Below the pieces are notes generated by a model. The model was not told the origin of the DNA, did not search any database, and saw only the letters and a program-made list of their open reading frames with translations. From Candidatus Binatia bacterium (lineage in GTDB: Bacteria; Desulfobacterota; Binatia; Bin18), in NCBI GenBank assembly GCA_951812575.1, contig OX638322.1:558001-622000 (forward strand): DNA of 64,000 nucleotides. Reading direction: 5' to 3'. Position 1 is the first letter of the stretch. Every line of letters begins with the position of its first letter. A program made the translations under genes and the position numbers. This document shows positions 8,137 to 17,866 of this stretch, in pieces.

Positions 8137-9312
8137 TCATTGACGGGCATGCGCCCAGCGGGCCTGGGGGATATCATCCGGGCTGACCGCCGGGATAGTT
8201 GCCAAAGTCTGTTTCCCACGGCGGACAACGACCTCGCCAAGGACCTGGTTACGAAGAATCGGGGCTGCTACCTGGGTGGGTAACTGGAGGGCAATGGAAA
8301 CGGCACCAACATCGCCTTTTGGCAGCAACGGCGCCGCCGTTGCCGCGGCAACGGGCTGAAAAGCGGACAGGTTGCCGTTCTCAACCCGAACCTCAACCCA
8401 CAAAAGAGACCCACTTTCGATCAGCGGAAGGCGTGTAAAATTGGCAAACCCCCACTCAAGCAAATCCTCTGCAACACGGAAGCGCACCCTGCTGGTTTTT
8501 CCGCCGAAGACGACAGCAATCAAACGCAGCGGACCTCGTTGAGCCGTGGTGACAAGATTAAAGCGTGCTTTGTTCGTAAAGCCGGTCTTGAGCCCATCAA
8601 CCCCATGGATGCGCCCAACCAGTCGATTGGTATTCGGCAGATGCCTGCGACGGTGACCGAATGACATAGAGGGCTGCGAAGTCCAGGCTAAAACATGGTG
8701 ATGACGTAAAAGTACCCGGGTGAGCAGAGCGATATCGTCAGCCGAGGCCTTATCCGGCGCGCGGTCGGTTCTGGTTGGCATGCCATTGACCGTACGGTAC
8801 TGCGTCTGCTCCATCCCTAACTGCAGAGCGCGTACGTTCATCCGTTGCACACATTGGCTGACAGAGCCACAGACGTGTTCGGCAATGGCAACAGCCGCAT
8901 CGTTTGCAGAGGTGACAAGGACGGCCCGAAGCAGTTCTGCCAGTCGAAAGACCTGACCAGCCCGTAGAGAGATCGTTCGTCCTTTTGTTCGACTCGCCCG
9001 CCGGCTAATAGTGACCTTGGTCTCCAGGCTGACCCGCCCTCTTTCAATGTCTTCAAAGACAATGAGGCCTAACATCATCTTTGTGAGAGAGGCTTGGGGC
9101 CATATCTTTTGGCTATTGTGGGAAAAGAGCACCTGACCGGTCTGGGCGTCCTGTAAGAGCGCTGCCTCAAAATGTTTGAAAGCAGGCAGTTTCGGCGGTC
9201 GAGGAGAGTATTCGCCCCAGCTGAAGGCGAATACTTTCTGCGGAAACCCGCTTAGAAAACTCCCAGCAATAAGGCAGACAATAAGGCCTCGCGCCCACGT
9301 GTATGATTGCAT
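8137..9312 (-). CDS. dacA: D-alanyl-D-alanine carboxypeptidase (penicillin-binding protein 5/6 family)
   Basis: 391 residues from the ATG at 9312, which has GGAGG 5 nt upstream; an in-frame ATG at 9378 lies too close to the promoter. A hydrophobic segment at 8-30 is a signal peptide. The active-site set is complete: S75-L-T-K78, the S135-A-N triad and K242-T-G. The enzyme trims the terminal D-Ala of peptidoglycan stem peptides in the periplasm. Its C-terminal ~110 residues form the beta-sandwich domain typical of PBP5, and no clear amphipathic membrane anchor is visible at the very end. Confidence 0.93.
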   Translation of the reverse strand: MQSYTWARGLIVCLIAGSFLSGFPQKVFAFSWGEYSPRPPKLPAFKHFEAALLQDAQTGQVLFSHNSQKIWPQASLTKMMLGLIVFEDIERGRVSLETKVTISRRASRTKGRTISLRAGQVFRLAELLRAVLVTSANDAAVAIAEHVCGSVSQCVQRMNVRALQLGMEQTQYRTVNGMPTRTDRAPDKASADDIALLTRVLLRHHHVLAWTSQPSMSFGHRRRHLPNTNRLVGRIHGVDGLKTGFTNKARFNLVTTAQRGPLRLIAVVFGGKTSRVRFRVAEDLLEWGFANFTRLPLIESGSLLWVEVRVENGNLSAFQPVAAATAAPLLPKGDVGAVSIALQLPTQVAAPILRNQVLGEVVVRRGKQTLATIPAVSPDDIPQARWAHARQ

Positions 9313-9397
9313 CCACCCCTCCTCACCCCCTGCGCATAGCCCGAGTAGAACGTAGGGATACGGCCCTTTGGGGACCATGAATAATTTCTAGTAAAAC

Positions 9398-9427
9398 ATT
9401 ATAACATTCTATATAAAGCATTGTCAA
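9398..9427 (-). promoter_or_regulatory. Sigma-70 promoter of dacA
   Basis: On the minus strand TTGACA (9427-9422) is followed by an 18-nt spacer and TATAAT (9403-9398). Both hexamers match consensus perfectly. It predicts a transcript starting near 9390 and a ~78-nt 5' leader to the dacA ATG at 9312. Confidence 0.75.
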
Positions 9428-9501
9428 TAAAGGACTTTTACTACTAAATATATCCATCTCAGGAGAAGAGAAAGTCAACTTCAGTCCACTACATCTTGTA
9501 C

Positions 9502-9897
9502 CTAGCGAGTTCCATCACTCAAGAGCTTGTGGAGAGAGAGAATATCCCTATGAATGGCTGTCAGAATTTTTTGTTGCTGCTGATCCGGTCGAATAGGCAG
9601 AGACACTTCTGGGTCGGCCTGAGAAGGAGGAGCCTCAGCCGATGATCGCTGACCGTCCTTTAACCGCTTTTTCGCCCCTGCAATCGTGAATCCCTCTTCA
9701 TACAAGAGCCGCTTGATATCAAGGAGGGTTTCAACATCGCGCCGGCGGTATAATCGATGGCGCGAAGGAGTTTTCCCAGGCTTGAGAATGGGAAACTCGG
9801 TCTCCCAATACCGCAACACATAGGGCTTCACACCAACAATCTTGGCGACTTCGCCAATACGGAAATAGAGCTTATTCGAGAGCTCAAGCTGGTCCAC
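9502..9897 (-). CDS. MerR-family transcriptional regulator (pheST-ihfA-linked type)
   Basis: 131 residues. The N-terminal helix-turn-helix '[20 protein letters not shown]' and the '[21 protein letters not shown]' wing are the MerR DNA-binding domain. The short C-terminal part is a coiled coil with no metal-binding cysteines. It follows ihfA with a 7-nt gap, the classic arrangement in proteobacteria, where this MerR protein has no well-defined inducer. Confidence 0.9.
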   Translation of the reverse strand: MDQLELSNKLYFRIGEVAKIVGVKPYVLRYWETEFPILKPGKTPSRHRLYRRRDVETLLDIKRLLYEEGFTIAGAKKRLKDGQRSSAEAPPSQADPEVSLPIRPDQQQQKILTAIHRDILSLHKLLSDGTR

Positions 9898-9904
9898 GAC
9901 AAGC

Positions 9905-10192
9905 TCAGTCTTGGAGGAGTGGGTTAATGGCCTTTTTCAAGACAGGACTCGGTTTAAACGACAACACACGACGGCCAGATATAATAATTTCTTCCCCGGT
10001 CTGTGGATTCCGTCCTTTACGCGGATGTTTCTCGTTAATGACAAAATTCCCAAAGCTCGAGATTTTGACCTTTTCTCCTTTTTCGAGATGACCTTTGATG
10101 ATTTCGAAGATCGACTCAACCACATCGGTCGCTTCCTTTTTCGAAAAGCCGACCTTCTCGTAAATATGCTCAACAATCTCTGCTTTTGTCAT
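9905..10192 (-). CDS. ihfA: Integration host factor alpha subunit (HU/IHF family)
   Basis: 95 residues from the ATG at 10192, which gives the family N-terminus '[20 protein letters not shown]' and has GAGG 6 nt upstream. An ATG at 10207 adds five residues but has its GGAGG only 3 nt away. The DNA-binding arm '[22 protein letters not shown]' with the intercalating proline region is intact. It bends DNA and acts in nucleoid structure and promoter architecture. It is divergent from pheS with a ~290-bp shared upstream region in which I see no leader peptide or T-box. Confidence 0.9.
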   Translation of the reverse strand: MTKAEIVEHIYEKVGFSKKEATDVVESIFEIIKGHLEKGEKVKISSFGNFVINEKHPRKGRNPQTGEEIIISGRRVLSFKPSPVLKKAINPLLQD

Positions 10193-10484
10193 ACCGGGCC
10201 TCACCATACCCCTCCATCAGTAGGAGGCAAGGAAGCTTTCAGCTCATATCACGGGCAGGAGTCCATTTCACTATGTGCGGGCGCTGCTCCCCAGGTAGCG
10301 GATAAGAAGTGCAAGATTGTGTAATACCACGACTTTATTATAAAGAACAACGCTGCGAACATAGTGGAGCCGCGTCTTGAAGTCAAGTTTGAACGCGCCT
10401 TGATACCTTGCTTACCGAGAGGGCTTTCAGCAAAGCAGCCCCAACGCTAGGATAAAGAATAAAGAGAGTAAAGGAGGATACCCC

Positions 10485-11498
10485 TTGCAGGAGATCCGTG
10501 CTCAGTTGAGTGAAGACCTAACCGCTGCGACAACAGACCAAGACATCGAAGCTGTGCGCGTTCGCTATCTCGGACGGAAAGGAGCGATCACCCTACTGCG
10601 AAAAAACGCTGATTTCTCAGCAATGTCAGGAGCTGAAAGGAAACGCTTTGGACAACAGTTCAATGAACTGAAACGCTTTGCCGAGCAGCAGATCGCAGCC
10701 GCACAGGCACGCCAGACCAGTACGGCCCTCGCCCCGCCGAGCATCGATATGACGCTTCCGGGCCTCAACAACCACCTCGGCCACCTGCACCCGATCTCTC
10801 TTGTCCAGATGGAACTCGAAGAAATCTTTCAATCTCTGGGCTTTATGATTCTCGACGGTTACCACGTGGAGACGGATTTTTATAATTTTGAGAGCCTGAA
10901 CATCCCCCGCGACCACCCTGCCCGAGACATGCAGGATACATACTGGCTCAAGAATGGCCTGCTGCTCCGGACGCATACATCGGCCAATCAGGTCCGTGCC
11001 TTAGAGCACTATGGTGCACCCGTTCGGGCCATATTCCCGGGCCGTTGTTTTCGAAATGAAGCCATTGACCCCAGCCATGAGAATACGTTCTACCAACTCG
11101 AAGGCTTGATGGTGGACAGAGAGATTTCCGTCGCAAATCTGATTGCGGTGATGCGCACCGTGCTGGCCGCGATTTTTCACCGAGAGGTCACGGTGCGCTT
11201 ACGTCCGGGCTATTTCCCTTTTGTCGAACCTGGCTTTGAGCTCGACATCCAGTGTCTGATCTGTGCAGGCGAGGGCTGTTCAACCTGCAAAAAATCCGGC
11301 TGGATTGAATTGCTGCCGTGCGGCCTGGTACATCCTCGGGTGCTTGAATTCGGTCAGGTTGACCCGGACCGCTATAGCGGGTTCGCCTTTGGCTTAGGTC
11401 TCACCCGTCTGGCCATGATGAAATATAATATTCCGGATATTCGGCTTCTGAACTCGGGCGATCTTCGTTTCTGCGAGCAGTTTCCAGCAGCCGTCTGA
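10485..11498 (+). CDS. pheS: Phenylalanine--tRNA ligase alpha subunit
   Basis: 337 residues, starting at a TTG (10485) preceded by AAGGAGG with a 7-nt spacer. The N-terminal coiled coil binds tRNA; class II motifs include 'PGRCFRNEAIDPSHENTFYQLEGL' (motif 2 region) and 'GFAFGLGLTRLAMMKY' (motif 3). A CxxC...CxxC insertion, 'CLICAGEGCSTC' near residue 265, is a small zinc ribbon found in many bacterial PheS proteins. It forms the alpha2beta2 enzyme with PheT, encoded 68 nt downstream across a long hairpin. Confidence 0.97.
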   Translation: MQEIRAQLSEDLTAATTDQDIEAVRVRYLGRKGAITLLRKNADFSAMSGAERKRFGQQFNELKRFAEQQIAAAQARQTSTALAPPSIDMTLPGLNNHLGHLHPISLVQMELEEIFQSLGFMILDGYHVETDFYNFESLNIPRDHPARDMQDTYWLKNGLLLRTHTSANQVRALEHYGAPVRAIFPGRCFRNEAIDPSHENTFYQLEGLMVDREISVANLIAVMRTVLAAIFHREVTVRLRPGYFPFVEPGFELDIQCLICAGEGCSTCKKSGWIELLPCGLVHPRVLEFGQVDPDRYSGFAFGLGLTRLAMMKYNIPDIRLLNSGDLRFCEQFPAAV

Positions 11499-11553
11499 AA
11501 AGAGTGAACGTGTCCTCCAATAGATATGAGATGCTGGACACGTTCACTCTTTT
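11498..11553 (+). promoter_or_regulatory. Long intercistronic hairpin, copy 1 (pheS-pheT)
   Basis: An 18-bp perfect stem, 11498-11515 with 11536-11553, has a 20-nt loop (11516-11535). It begins on the last base of the pheS stop codon and ends 13 nt before the pheT ATG, with the pheT ribosome-binding site just after the stem. A second copy lies between rpmI and rplT (14397-14448). In transcript sense the loops are identical, and the stems differ by one compensated pair. The 3' arm ends in TTTT, so it could attenuate transcription, block degradation or act as a protein-binding site. Confidence 0.8.
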
Positions 11554-11566
11554 GTAGGAGTCAGCC

Positions 11567-13945
11567 ATGCATATCTCCCTTGACTGGATCGCCCAGTACG
11601 TAGACCTCTCGGACCTCTCACCCCAAACAATTGCGCACCGGCTCACCATGGCAACAGCTGAGGTCGAAGGGGTTGAGACCCTGGTTCGCTCCCTCGATGG
11701 GGTCCGTATCGGTCAGGTCGTAGCGGTCGAGTCGCTGGACGATCAGTACACCTTCGTTTCCGTTCAGTGTGGAACGGAGCAGTTTACGACGGTCTGTGGG
11801 GCACCTAATGTACGGGAAGGGATGAAATCAGCCTTTGCCTCCGCTGGAGTGACGATTGCCGGGGGGCAGACGATTACAGAAAAGCAGGTTGGTGGGAAAA
11901 AGAGTCAGGGGATATTGTGCTCGTCCGAGGAGTTGGGCATGGGCGGCGGACATTTCGGTATCCTTGACCTCCCCGTGTCTCTTGAGAGCGGAGCGGCTCT
12001 GGCCGACCTCATTCCACCCTCAGACACCCTGCTTGAAATCGACAATAAGAGCCTGACCCACCGCCCCGACCTGTGGGGCCACTACGGTATCGCCCGTGAA
12101 GTTGCTGCCATTTTTGAGCGACCGCTACGTCCCCTCCAGCTGGTCGATGTGGCACAGTACAACGACTTACCCGCCTATCCTCTGACCCTGGACGATCCCG
12201 AAAATTGTCCCTGTTATTGCTGTATCGAGATGACCGGGGTGGCCGCCCTGCCCTCACCCCTGGTGCTGCAATACCGGCTGCACGCCCTGGGACAGCGCAC
12301 ATTCAATATTCTGGTCGATCTCACCAATTATATCATGCTTGAACTCGGCCAGCCCATGCACGCCTTCGACGCGAGCCACCTTCAGGCCGTCCGCGTCGCC
12401 CCGTTTGGAACAACGGGCCGGTTTACGACACTTGATGGGCAAGAGCGGCACATGGTCCCGGAAGACCTGATGATCTGGAATGAACGCGAGCCAATTGCTC
12501 TCGCCGGCATTATGGGTGGACTGAATAGTGAGGTCAGCGAGACGACCACCAGCCTGCTGCTTGAGAGTGCAAATTTTAAGGACGCGCGCATTCGCCGCAC
12601 CGCCACCCGGCTCGGTATCCATACCGATGCCAGTCAACGTTTTGAGAAGCAACAGCCACCGGCAAATACGAAAACTGCAACCGAGCGTTTTCTCCACCTG
12701 CTACTCGAATCCGGCCTACAGTCCCAGGTACGCTCTCGGTTCACCGCTCAGGGAACATTGAAAGAGCACACCCGCTATCTTGATATTCCGACCGACTTCT
12801 TTGATCGACGCATAGGCAACCCGATTGCCCAGGACAAGATGGTGTCCATACTGACCTCGCTTGGTTTTGAAGCCAGTATGACGAACAACACCCTCTCCGT
12901 TGGCATCCCTGCGTTTCGGAGCGAGAAAGACATCTCCCTACCGGTTGATATTCTGGAAGAAGTCACCCGCATTCAGGGCTATGACAACCTCGAACCACAG
13001 ATGCCCCACTTCTCGGTCGAGCGTGTGGCCTTTAATGATCGTCTGCGGACTCAGCATAAAGCCCGGCGTATTCTCGCTCAGGCCCACGGCTTCTCTGAGG
13101 TCCACAACTATAGCTGGTTTGACGAAACATGGCTCAAGACACTCGGCTATGAGCCTGAGGCAACGCTGGAGATGGCCAATCCCAGCGCAGAACACAATGT
13201 CCGGCTACAGACCACGCTGCTGCCCAATATTTTTGCCGTTGTGAAAAAAAACACAGCCCTGCGGGACCATTTCCGCGTCTTTGAGTTGGGGCGGATATAT
13301 CTGCCGGCCGGCAAACAGGATCGCATAGAGAAGAATGTGCTGGCCGGGGCAAGCTGTCAGCACGAGCGCCTGGGAGGTTTGGAAGAACATTTTCGTCAGA
13401 TCAAAGGTGCCCTTGAGGCGCTCGCCGAACAGCTCAGTCTGGGCACCCTGGCGTTTACGCCGGCCACGACAACAACGGCGCCGTGGCACACGCCCGGCGG
13501 GTATGTTGACATCACACTCCACGGTGCGGGGGTTGGCCAGCTTGGCTTTCTGTCTGATCCTCTCTTGGCGAAAATTGCATCCGCCGCTCAGGTGGTCTGG
13601 TTCGAGCTGGATTTCGACAGGCTTGAAGGGTCAATTTTTCCGGCTACCAGCTACGCCCCGGCCTCTCGCTATCCTGGCTCGTGGTTTGACTTTTCTGTCG
13701 TGGCCAACGCCCAGGCGGGTTTTGCCGGGTTGGTCCGCACGCTCGATGAGTTTTCTCACGACCTGCTGAAAAAGAGAGAGTTTATGGCCCTGTATCAGGG
13801 CAAGGGGCTAGCGGAAGGGACGGCCAGCTATACCTTCCGTTACTGGATTGAGTCTCAGGACAGCACCCTCACTGGAGAGCAGATAGAAGCCTTCCAGCAG
13901 GAGTATATCGCCTTCTTGGAGTCGAAAGGTCTGCGCCTCCGTTAG
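11567..13945 (+). CDS. pheT: Phenylalanine--tRNA ligase beta subunit
   Basis: 792 residues, full length. The order is the N-terminal B1 domain with an EMAP-type tRNA-binding fold ('VRIGQVVAVESL...'), the B3/B4 editing domain, the B5 DNA-binding-like domain, the catalytic-like core and a C-terminal ferredoxin-fold anticodon-binding domain ('SRYPGSWFDFSVVANAQAGF'). AGGAG precedes the ATG. It pairs with PheS to charge tRNA-Phe and hydrolyse misacylated Tyr-tRNA-Phe. The gene converges on rplT; the 68-bp gap contains a weak GGAAGGA/TCCTTCC hairpin without a T-run. Confidence 0.97.
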   Translation: MHISLDWIAQYVDLSDLSPQTIAHRLTMATAEVEGVETLVRSLDGVRIGQVVAVESLDDQYTFVSVQCGTEQFTTVCGAPNVREGMKSAFASAGVTIAGGQTITEKQVGGKKSQGILCSSEELGMGGGHFGILDLPVSLESGAALADLIPPSDTLLEIDNKSLTHRPDLWGHYGIAREVAAIFERPLRPLQLVDVAQYNDLPAYPLTLDDPENCPCYCCIEMTGVAALPSPLVLQYRLHALGQRTFNILVDLTNYIMLELGQPMHAFDASHLQAVRVAPFGTTGRFTTLDGQERHMVPEDLMIWNEREPIALAGIMGGLNSEVSETTTSLLLESANFKDARIRRTATRLGIHTDASQRFEKQQPPANTKTATERFLHLLLESGLQSQVRSRFTAQGTLKEHTRYLDIPTDFFDRRIGNPIAQDKMVSILTSLGFEASMTNNTLSVGIPAFRSEKDISLPVDILEEVTRIQGYDNLEPQMPHFSVERVAFNDRLRTQHKARRILAQAHGFSEVHNYSWFDETWLKTLGYEPEATLEMANPSAEHNVRLQTTLLPNIFAVVKKNTALRDHFRVFELGRIYLPAGKQDRIEKNVLAGASCQHERLGGLEEHFRQIKGALEALAEQLSLGTLAFTPATTTTAPWHTPGGYVDITLHGAGVGQLGFLSDPLLAKIASAAQVVWFELDFDRLEGSIFPATSYAPASRYPGSWFDFSVVANAQAGFAGLVRTLDEFSHDLLKKREFMALYQGKGLAEGTASYTFRYWIESQDSTLTGEQIEAFQQEYIAFLESKGLRLR

Positions 13946-14013
13946 GGCGAGGAAGGACGACACGGGCGGCATCCTTCCCACTATTCAAGAGGCGCAAAGG
14001 GCGAAGCCACCTC

Positions 14014-14373
14014 CTAGGCTGCGAGACGCTGCTTTGCCACGTCGGTGACAGCGGAAAATGCTTGCGGGTCTTGCATGGCCAGGGCGGCCAGAATTTTTCG
14101 GTCGATTTCGACACCGGCCTGAGACAGCCCATGAATGAGTCGGCTGTAACTCAGCCCATTCAGTCGCGCGGCCGCATTGATCCGGACCGTCCATAAACGC
14201 CGAAATTCACGCTTTTTATTCCGTCGGTCGCGGTAGGCGTAGACGAGGCCCCGCTCAACGGTTTCACGCGCCTGACGATACTGGCGACGGCGTCCGCCGG
14301 TAAACCCTTTGGCCAGTTTGAGAATCCGCTTTCTACGCCGGCGTGCCTTGAAGCCGCGTTTTGCGCGTGGCAT
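14014..14373 (-). CDS. rplT: 50S ribosomal protein bL20
   Basis: 119 residues from the ATG at 14373, giving the family N-terminus '[19 protein letters not shown]' with AGGAG 8 nt upstream; the longer reading adds eight non-homologous residues. The basic N-terminal helix threads into 23S rRNA and nucleates early 50S assembly. In several bacteria bL20 represses its own operon by binding rpmI-rplT or leader mRNA. Here the entire rpmI-rplT gap is filled by a long hairpin, a possible site for such control. Confidence 0.97.
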   Translation of the reverse strand: MPRAKRGFKARRRRKRILKLAKGFTGGRRRQYRQARETVERGLVYAYRDRRNKKREFRRLWTVRINAAARLNGLSYSRLIHGLSQAGVEIDRKILAALAMQDPQAFSAVTDVAKQRLAA

Positions 14374-14396
14374 ACGAACTACTCCTCTCCGTCTCA

Positions 14397-14448
14397 AAGA
14401 GTAAACGTGTCCAGCATCTCATATCTATTGGAGGACACGTTTACTCTT
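14397..14448 (-). promoter_or_regulatory. Long intercistronic hairpin, copy 2 (rpmI-rplT)
   Basis: A 16-bp perfect stem (14397-14412 with 14433-14448) encloses a 20-nt loop. Read on the minus strand, the transcribed strand, the loop matches that of the pheS-pheT hairpin at all 20 positions. In the stem a G-C pair of copy 1 is replaced by A-T on both arms, a compensatory change. The element occupies nearly all of the space between the rpmI stop (14450) and the rplT ribosome-binding site. Confidence 0.8.
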
Positions 14449-14449
14449 C

Positions 14450-14647
14450 CTATAAGTAGGGAATCAGTTTTTTGATGGCCTTGGCCTCAGAGGCTGCAAC
14501 GAGCGCCGGCTGGCGGAGATTCCGTTTCTGTTTTCGGGTTTTCGTTGACAGAATATGACGCAGGTAGGCGCGGCGGCGGCGCACCTTGCCGCTACCTGTG
14601 ATCTTAAACCGTTTTGCCGCTCCACGGCGGGTTTTAATCTTGGGCAT
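14450..14647 (-). CDS. rpmI: 50S ribosomal protein bL35
   Basis: 65 residues, the normal length, with the typical '[20 protein letters not shown]' start and the very basic '[25 protein letters not shown]' body. It binds 23S rRNA in the large subunit. It begins 2 nt after infC ends, in the universal infC-rpmI-rplT order. Confidence 0.97.
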   Translation of the reverse strand: MPKIKTRRGAAKRFKITGSGKVRRRRAYLRHILSTKTRKQKRNLRQPALVAASEAKAIKKLIPYL

Positions 14648-14649
14648 AG

Positions 14650-15161
<512 letters not shown>

Positions 15162-15165
<4 letters not shown>

Positions 15166-17075
15166 GATGCACCTCCCGGGATACGTTCACGCTGCAAGCG
15201 CTCAATAAGAGCGTGCACGGACAGCGGGGCGACTTTTTCTCGCTTGCGCACCCGTGGGGCGACTGTCCCGGCTTGCACCTCTTTATCCCCAATGACGATG
15301 GTATACGGGATTTTCTGCATTTCCGCTTCTCGGATTTTATAGCCCAGCTTCTCGTTCCGCAGATCCAGCTCGCACCGAATCCCGGCCTGTCTGAGCTGTT
15401 CGTCGACTTGCCGCGCATAGGCGTCTTGATTATTTGTCACCGTCACAATCTTCACCTGGACCGGAGCCAACCACAATGGGAAATCTCCACCACAGTGTTC
15501 GATGAAGACACCCATAAAGCGTTCGACGGCCCCTAAAACTGCGCGATGGATCATCACAGGACGGGCTTCCTCCCCGTGGGCTGTGACGTAGGTCAAGTCA
15601 AAGCGTTCAGGCAGCATAAAGTCGAGTTGAATCGTTGCAAGTTGCCATTTACGGCGTAGGGCGTCGAGTACGATGAAGTCAATCTTTGGTCCGTAAAAGG
15701 CACCATCCGCCGCATTGACTTCGTAGGGAATCTCATTTGCCTTGAGGGCTCCATCCAGGGCCGCTTCCGCCCTATCCCAGGTTGCATCGTCTCCCAGTCG
15801 TTTTTTTGGCCGCGTCGAAAGATAGAAATACACCTCTTTAAAGCCAAAGGTCTGATAAACTTCGTTAATCATGCGCAGGACGCCACTGACTTCAGCCTCG
15901 ATTTGTTCCGGCGTGCAGAAAATATGAGCATCATCCTGAGAGAATGAACGCACCCGAGTCAAGCCGGCTAAGACACCCGAGCGCTCGAAGCGATGCAGGC
16001 GGGCAAAGTCCGCATAGCGCAGCGGTAGGTCCCGATAGGAGTGCTTTTTGGCCGCATAGATATAGGTGTGACCGGGGCAATTCATGGGCTTGACGCCAAA
16101 GTCGCGCCCTTCAACCTCAGTAAAGAACATATTTTCTTTGTAGTTGTCGTAGTGGCCGGAACGGTGCCAGAGATCAACATCAAAGATCTGTGGGGTCAGC
16201 ACTTCCTGGTAGCCATAGCGCTGGTAAAGCCCCCGGATATATGAGACCAGTTCATTATAGATAAAGGCCCCTTTGGGGTGAAAAAATGGACTCCCCGGCG
16301 CAACTGGATGAAAGCTAAAAAGATCAAGTTCCTTTCCTACACGACGATGGTCACGCCGCTTGGCTTCCTCAAGCAAGGCGAGATGTTGGCGGAGTTCTTT
16401 GGGCGTGGCAAAGGCCGTCCCGTAGATGCGCTGGAGCATCTCGTTTTTTTCGTCTCCCCGCCAATACGCGCCAGCCACGCTGGTGAGTTTAAAGGCCGGT
16501 ATGCGACCGGTTGACGGGACATGTGGACCGCGGCACAGGTCAACAAACTCACCTTGACGGTAAAGCGAGACGATTTCACCCTCCGGGATGCTGGCGATAA
16601 TCTCAGCTTTGTATGCTTCGCCCATCTGGGTAAAGAAGCGAACGGCGTCATTGCGCGGCACTTCTTCGCGGCTGACCGGGAGGTTTTCTTTGACGATGGT
16701 TCGCATCTCCGCTTCGATGCGTTCCAAATCCTCCGGTGTGAAGGAACGCTCGTGCTTAAAGTCGTAGTAGAATCCACTCTCGATAACGGGGCCAATCGTT
16801 ATTTGGACTTCAGGAAAGAGGCGTTTGACTGCTTGCGCCATGAGATGGGCAGTCGAATGGCGCAAGACTTCGAGCCCTTCAGGAGAGGAAGGGAAGATAG
16901 GCTCGGCCTCCTCAGTGACCAAGGGAGACGACACGTCTACGGCTTTCCCATCCACTCGGGCGGCAATAGCTTTTGAGAAACGCCGACTGAGGTCTTCTGG
17001 CGCGCCAGCACTCATTTTGTTGTCAGTGAGCCGCTCACTGGTGTTGGAAGTGCGCTGTTGAACAATGTCATTCAT
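15162..17075 (-). CDS. thrS: Threonine--tRNA ligase
   Basis: 637 residues. Domains: a shortened or degenerate TGS-like start (about 25-60), the editing domain with '[12 protein letters not shown]' (HxxxH zinc/editing motif) and 'CRGPHVP', the class II catalytic core with '[10 protein letters not shown]' and '[14 protein letters not shown]' (zinc-binding Cys/His residues for Thr recognition), and the C-terminal anticodon-binding domain. It overlaps infC at its 3' end. No clear ribosome-binding site precedes the ATG at 17075; a terminator-like hairpin ends 10 nt upstream. An alternative ATG lies at residue 21 (codon at 17015). Confidence 0.97.
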
Positions 17076-17085
17076 ATGAAAAAGA

Positions 17086-17142
17086 AAAGAGGCATCACCA
17101 ATCTTCGACGCCTCTTTCCCCTCTATTCACGCATCAGAGGGG
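17086..17142 (-). promoter_or_regulatory. Two abutting hairpins in the thrS leader
   Basis: Minus-strand order: hairpin 1, CCCCTCT/AGAGGGG (17142-17118, 11-nt loop), then directly hairpin 2, AAAGAGGC/GCCTCTTT (17117-17086, 16-nt loop), followed by a T-rich run ending 10 nt before the thrS ATG. Shared CCTCT and AGAGG segments allow alternative pairing, as in an attenuator. It could simply terminate the tRNA-Val transcript. No T-box consensus (AGGGUGGNACCGCG) is present. Confidence 0.45.
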
Positions 17143-17205
17143 TGGCTTTACTTCGTTGTCATAAGATGAGGTATAGGCCCTGAGTTGTACATATGGTCTA
17201 GGACA

Positions 17206-17277
17206 TAGGCACGGGCGGGATTGAACCGCCGACCCCTTCCGCGTCAAGGAAGTGCTCTCCCACTGAGCTACGTGCCT
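17206..17277 (-). tRNA. tRNA-Val (GAC)
   Basis: A complete cloverleaf on the minus strand: acceptor AGGCACG/CGTGCCT, D-stem GCTC/GAGC, anticodon stem CTTCC/GGAAG with loop TTGACGC (anticodon GAC), and T-stem GGCGG/CCGCC. The 3' CCA is not encoded. It lies between rplI and thrS. Confidence 0.95.
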
Positions 17278-17346
17278 GCAGGTCGCTCCGCTGTTCAATA
17301 GTGGCTTGGTGCGTACCAATTTTCCTATGGCGTGTCAAGAAAATGG

Positions 17347-17799
17347 CTACGCCGCACTTTCCGGACGGACCTGAACGCTGACACTCGCTTCAACGTCTCT
17401 GCTGAGACGAATCGGTACGGTATAGGTGCCCAACTGTTTAATGGGCTCAGCAAGGATAATTTTCCGTCGGTCTATGGTCACGTTTTGGGCCTGAAGCGCC
17501 TTTTCAATATCGATATTCGTCACGGAGCCAAAGAGCTTGTCCTCTTCTCCGGCACGCGCCATGATGGACAGGGTAAGGCCGGACAGCCGGTCGCGGACAG
17601 CGTTGGCGTTCTGCTGCGCGCGTTCTCTTTTCCTTGCAGCCAGACGTTTCCGGTGCTCTAAGACGCGCACGTTGCGGCGGCTGGCCGTCAGCGCAAGGCC
17701 GCGTGGGAGCAGATAGTTCCGAGCGTATCCGTCTTTGACTTTGACGAGGTCACCGATTTCTCCCAGGTTTTCGACGTCTTCTTGTAAGATAATTTCCAT
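17347..17799 (-). CDS. rplI: 50S ribosomal protein bL9
   Basis: 150 residues from the ATG at 17799, which gives the family start 'MEIILQEDVENLGEIGDLVKVKDGYARNYLLPRG'; 13 further upstream codons are not conserved. It has an N-terminal rRNA-binding domain, a long connecting helix (about 40-75) and a C-terminal domain, as in full-length bL9. Last gene of the rpsF-ssb-rpsR-rplI operon. Confidence 0.97.
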   Translation of the reverse strand: MEIILQEDVENLGEIGDLVKVKDGYARNYLLPRGLALTASRRNVRVLEHRKRLAARKRERAQQNANAVRDRLSGLTLSIMARAGEEDKLFGSVTNIDIEKALQAQNVTIDRRKIILAEPIKQLGTYTVPIRLSRDVEASVSVQVRPESAA

Positions 17800-17866
17800 A
17801 TGAGCCCTTACTCTACGGGAGCAAGTATGAAAACGCAACTAAACGGCAGACCTGAGGCATACCCCC

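Noticed and set aside
9391-9412. Zur-like palindrome near AATGTTATAATGTT upstream of dacA
   Set aside because: The sequence is fully explained by a consensus -10 element with its matching -35; dacA is not a metal gene.
17076-17206. T-box riboswitch ahead of thrS
   Set aside because: No T-box core or specifier loop is present; only simple hairpins.
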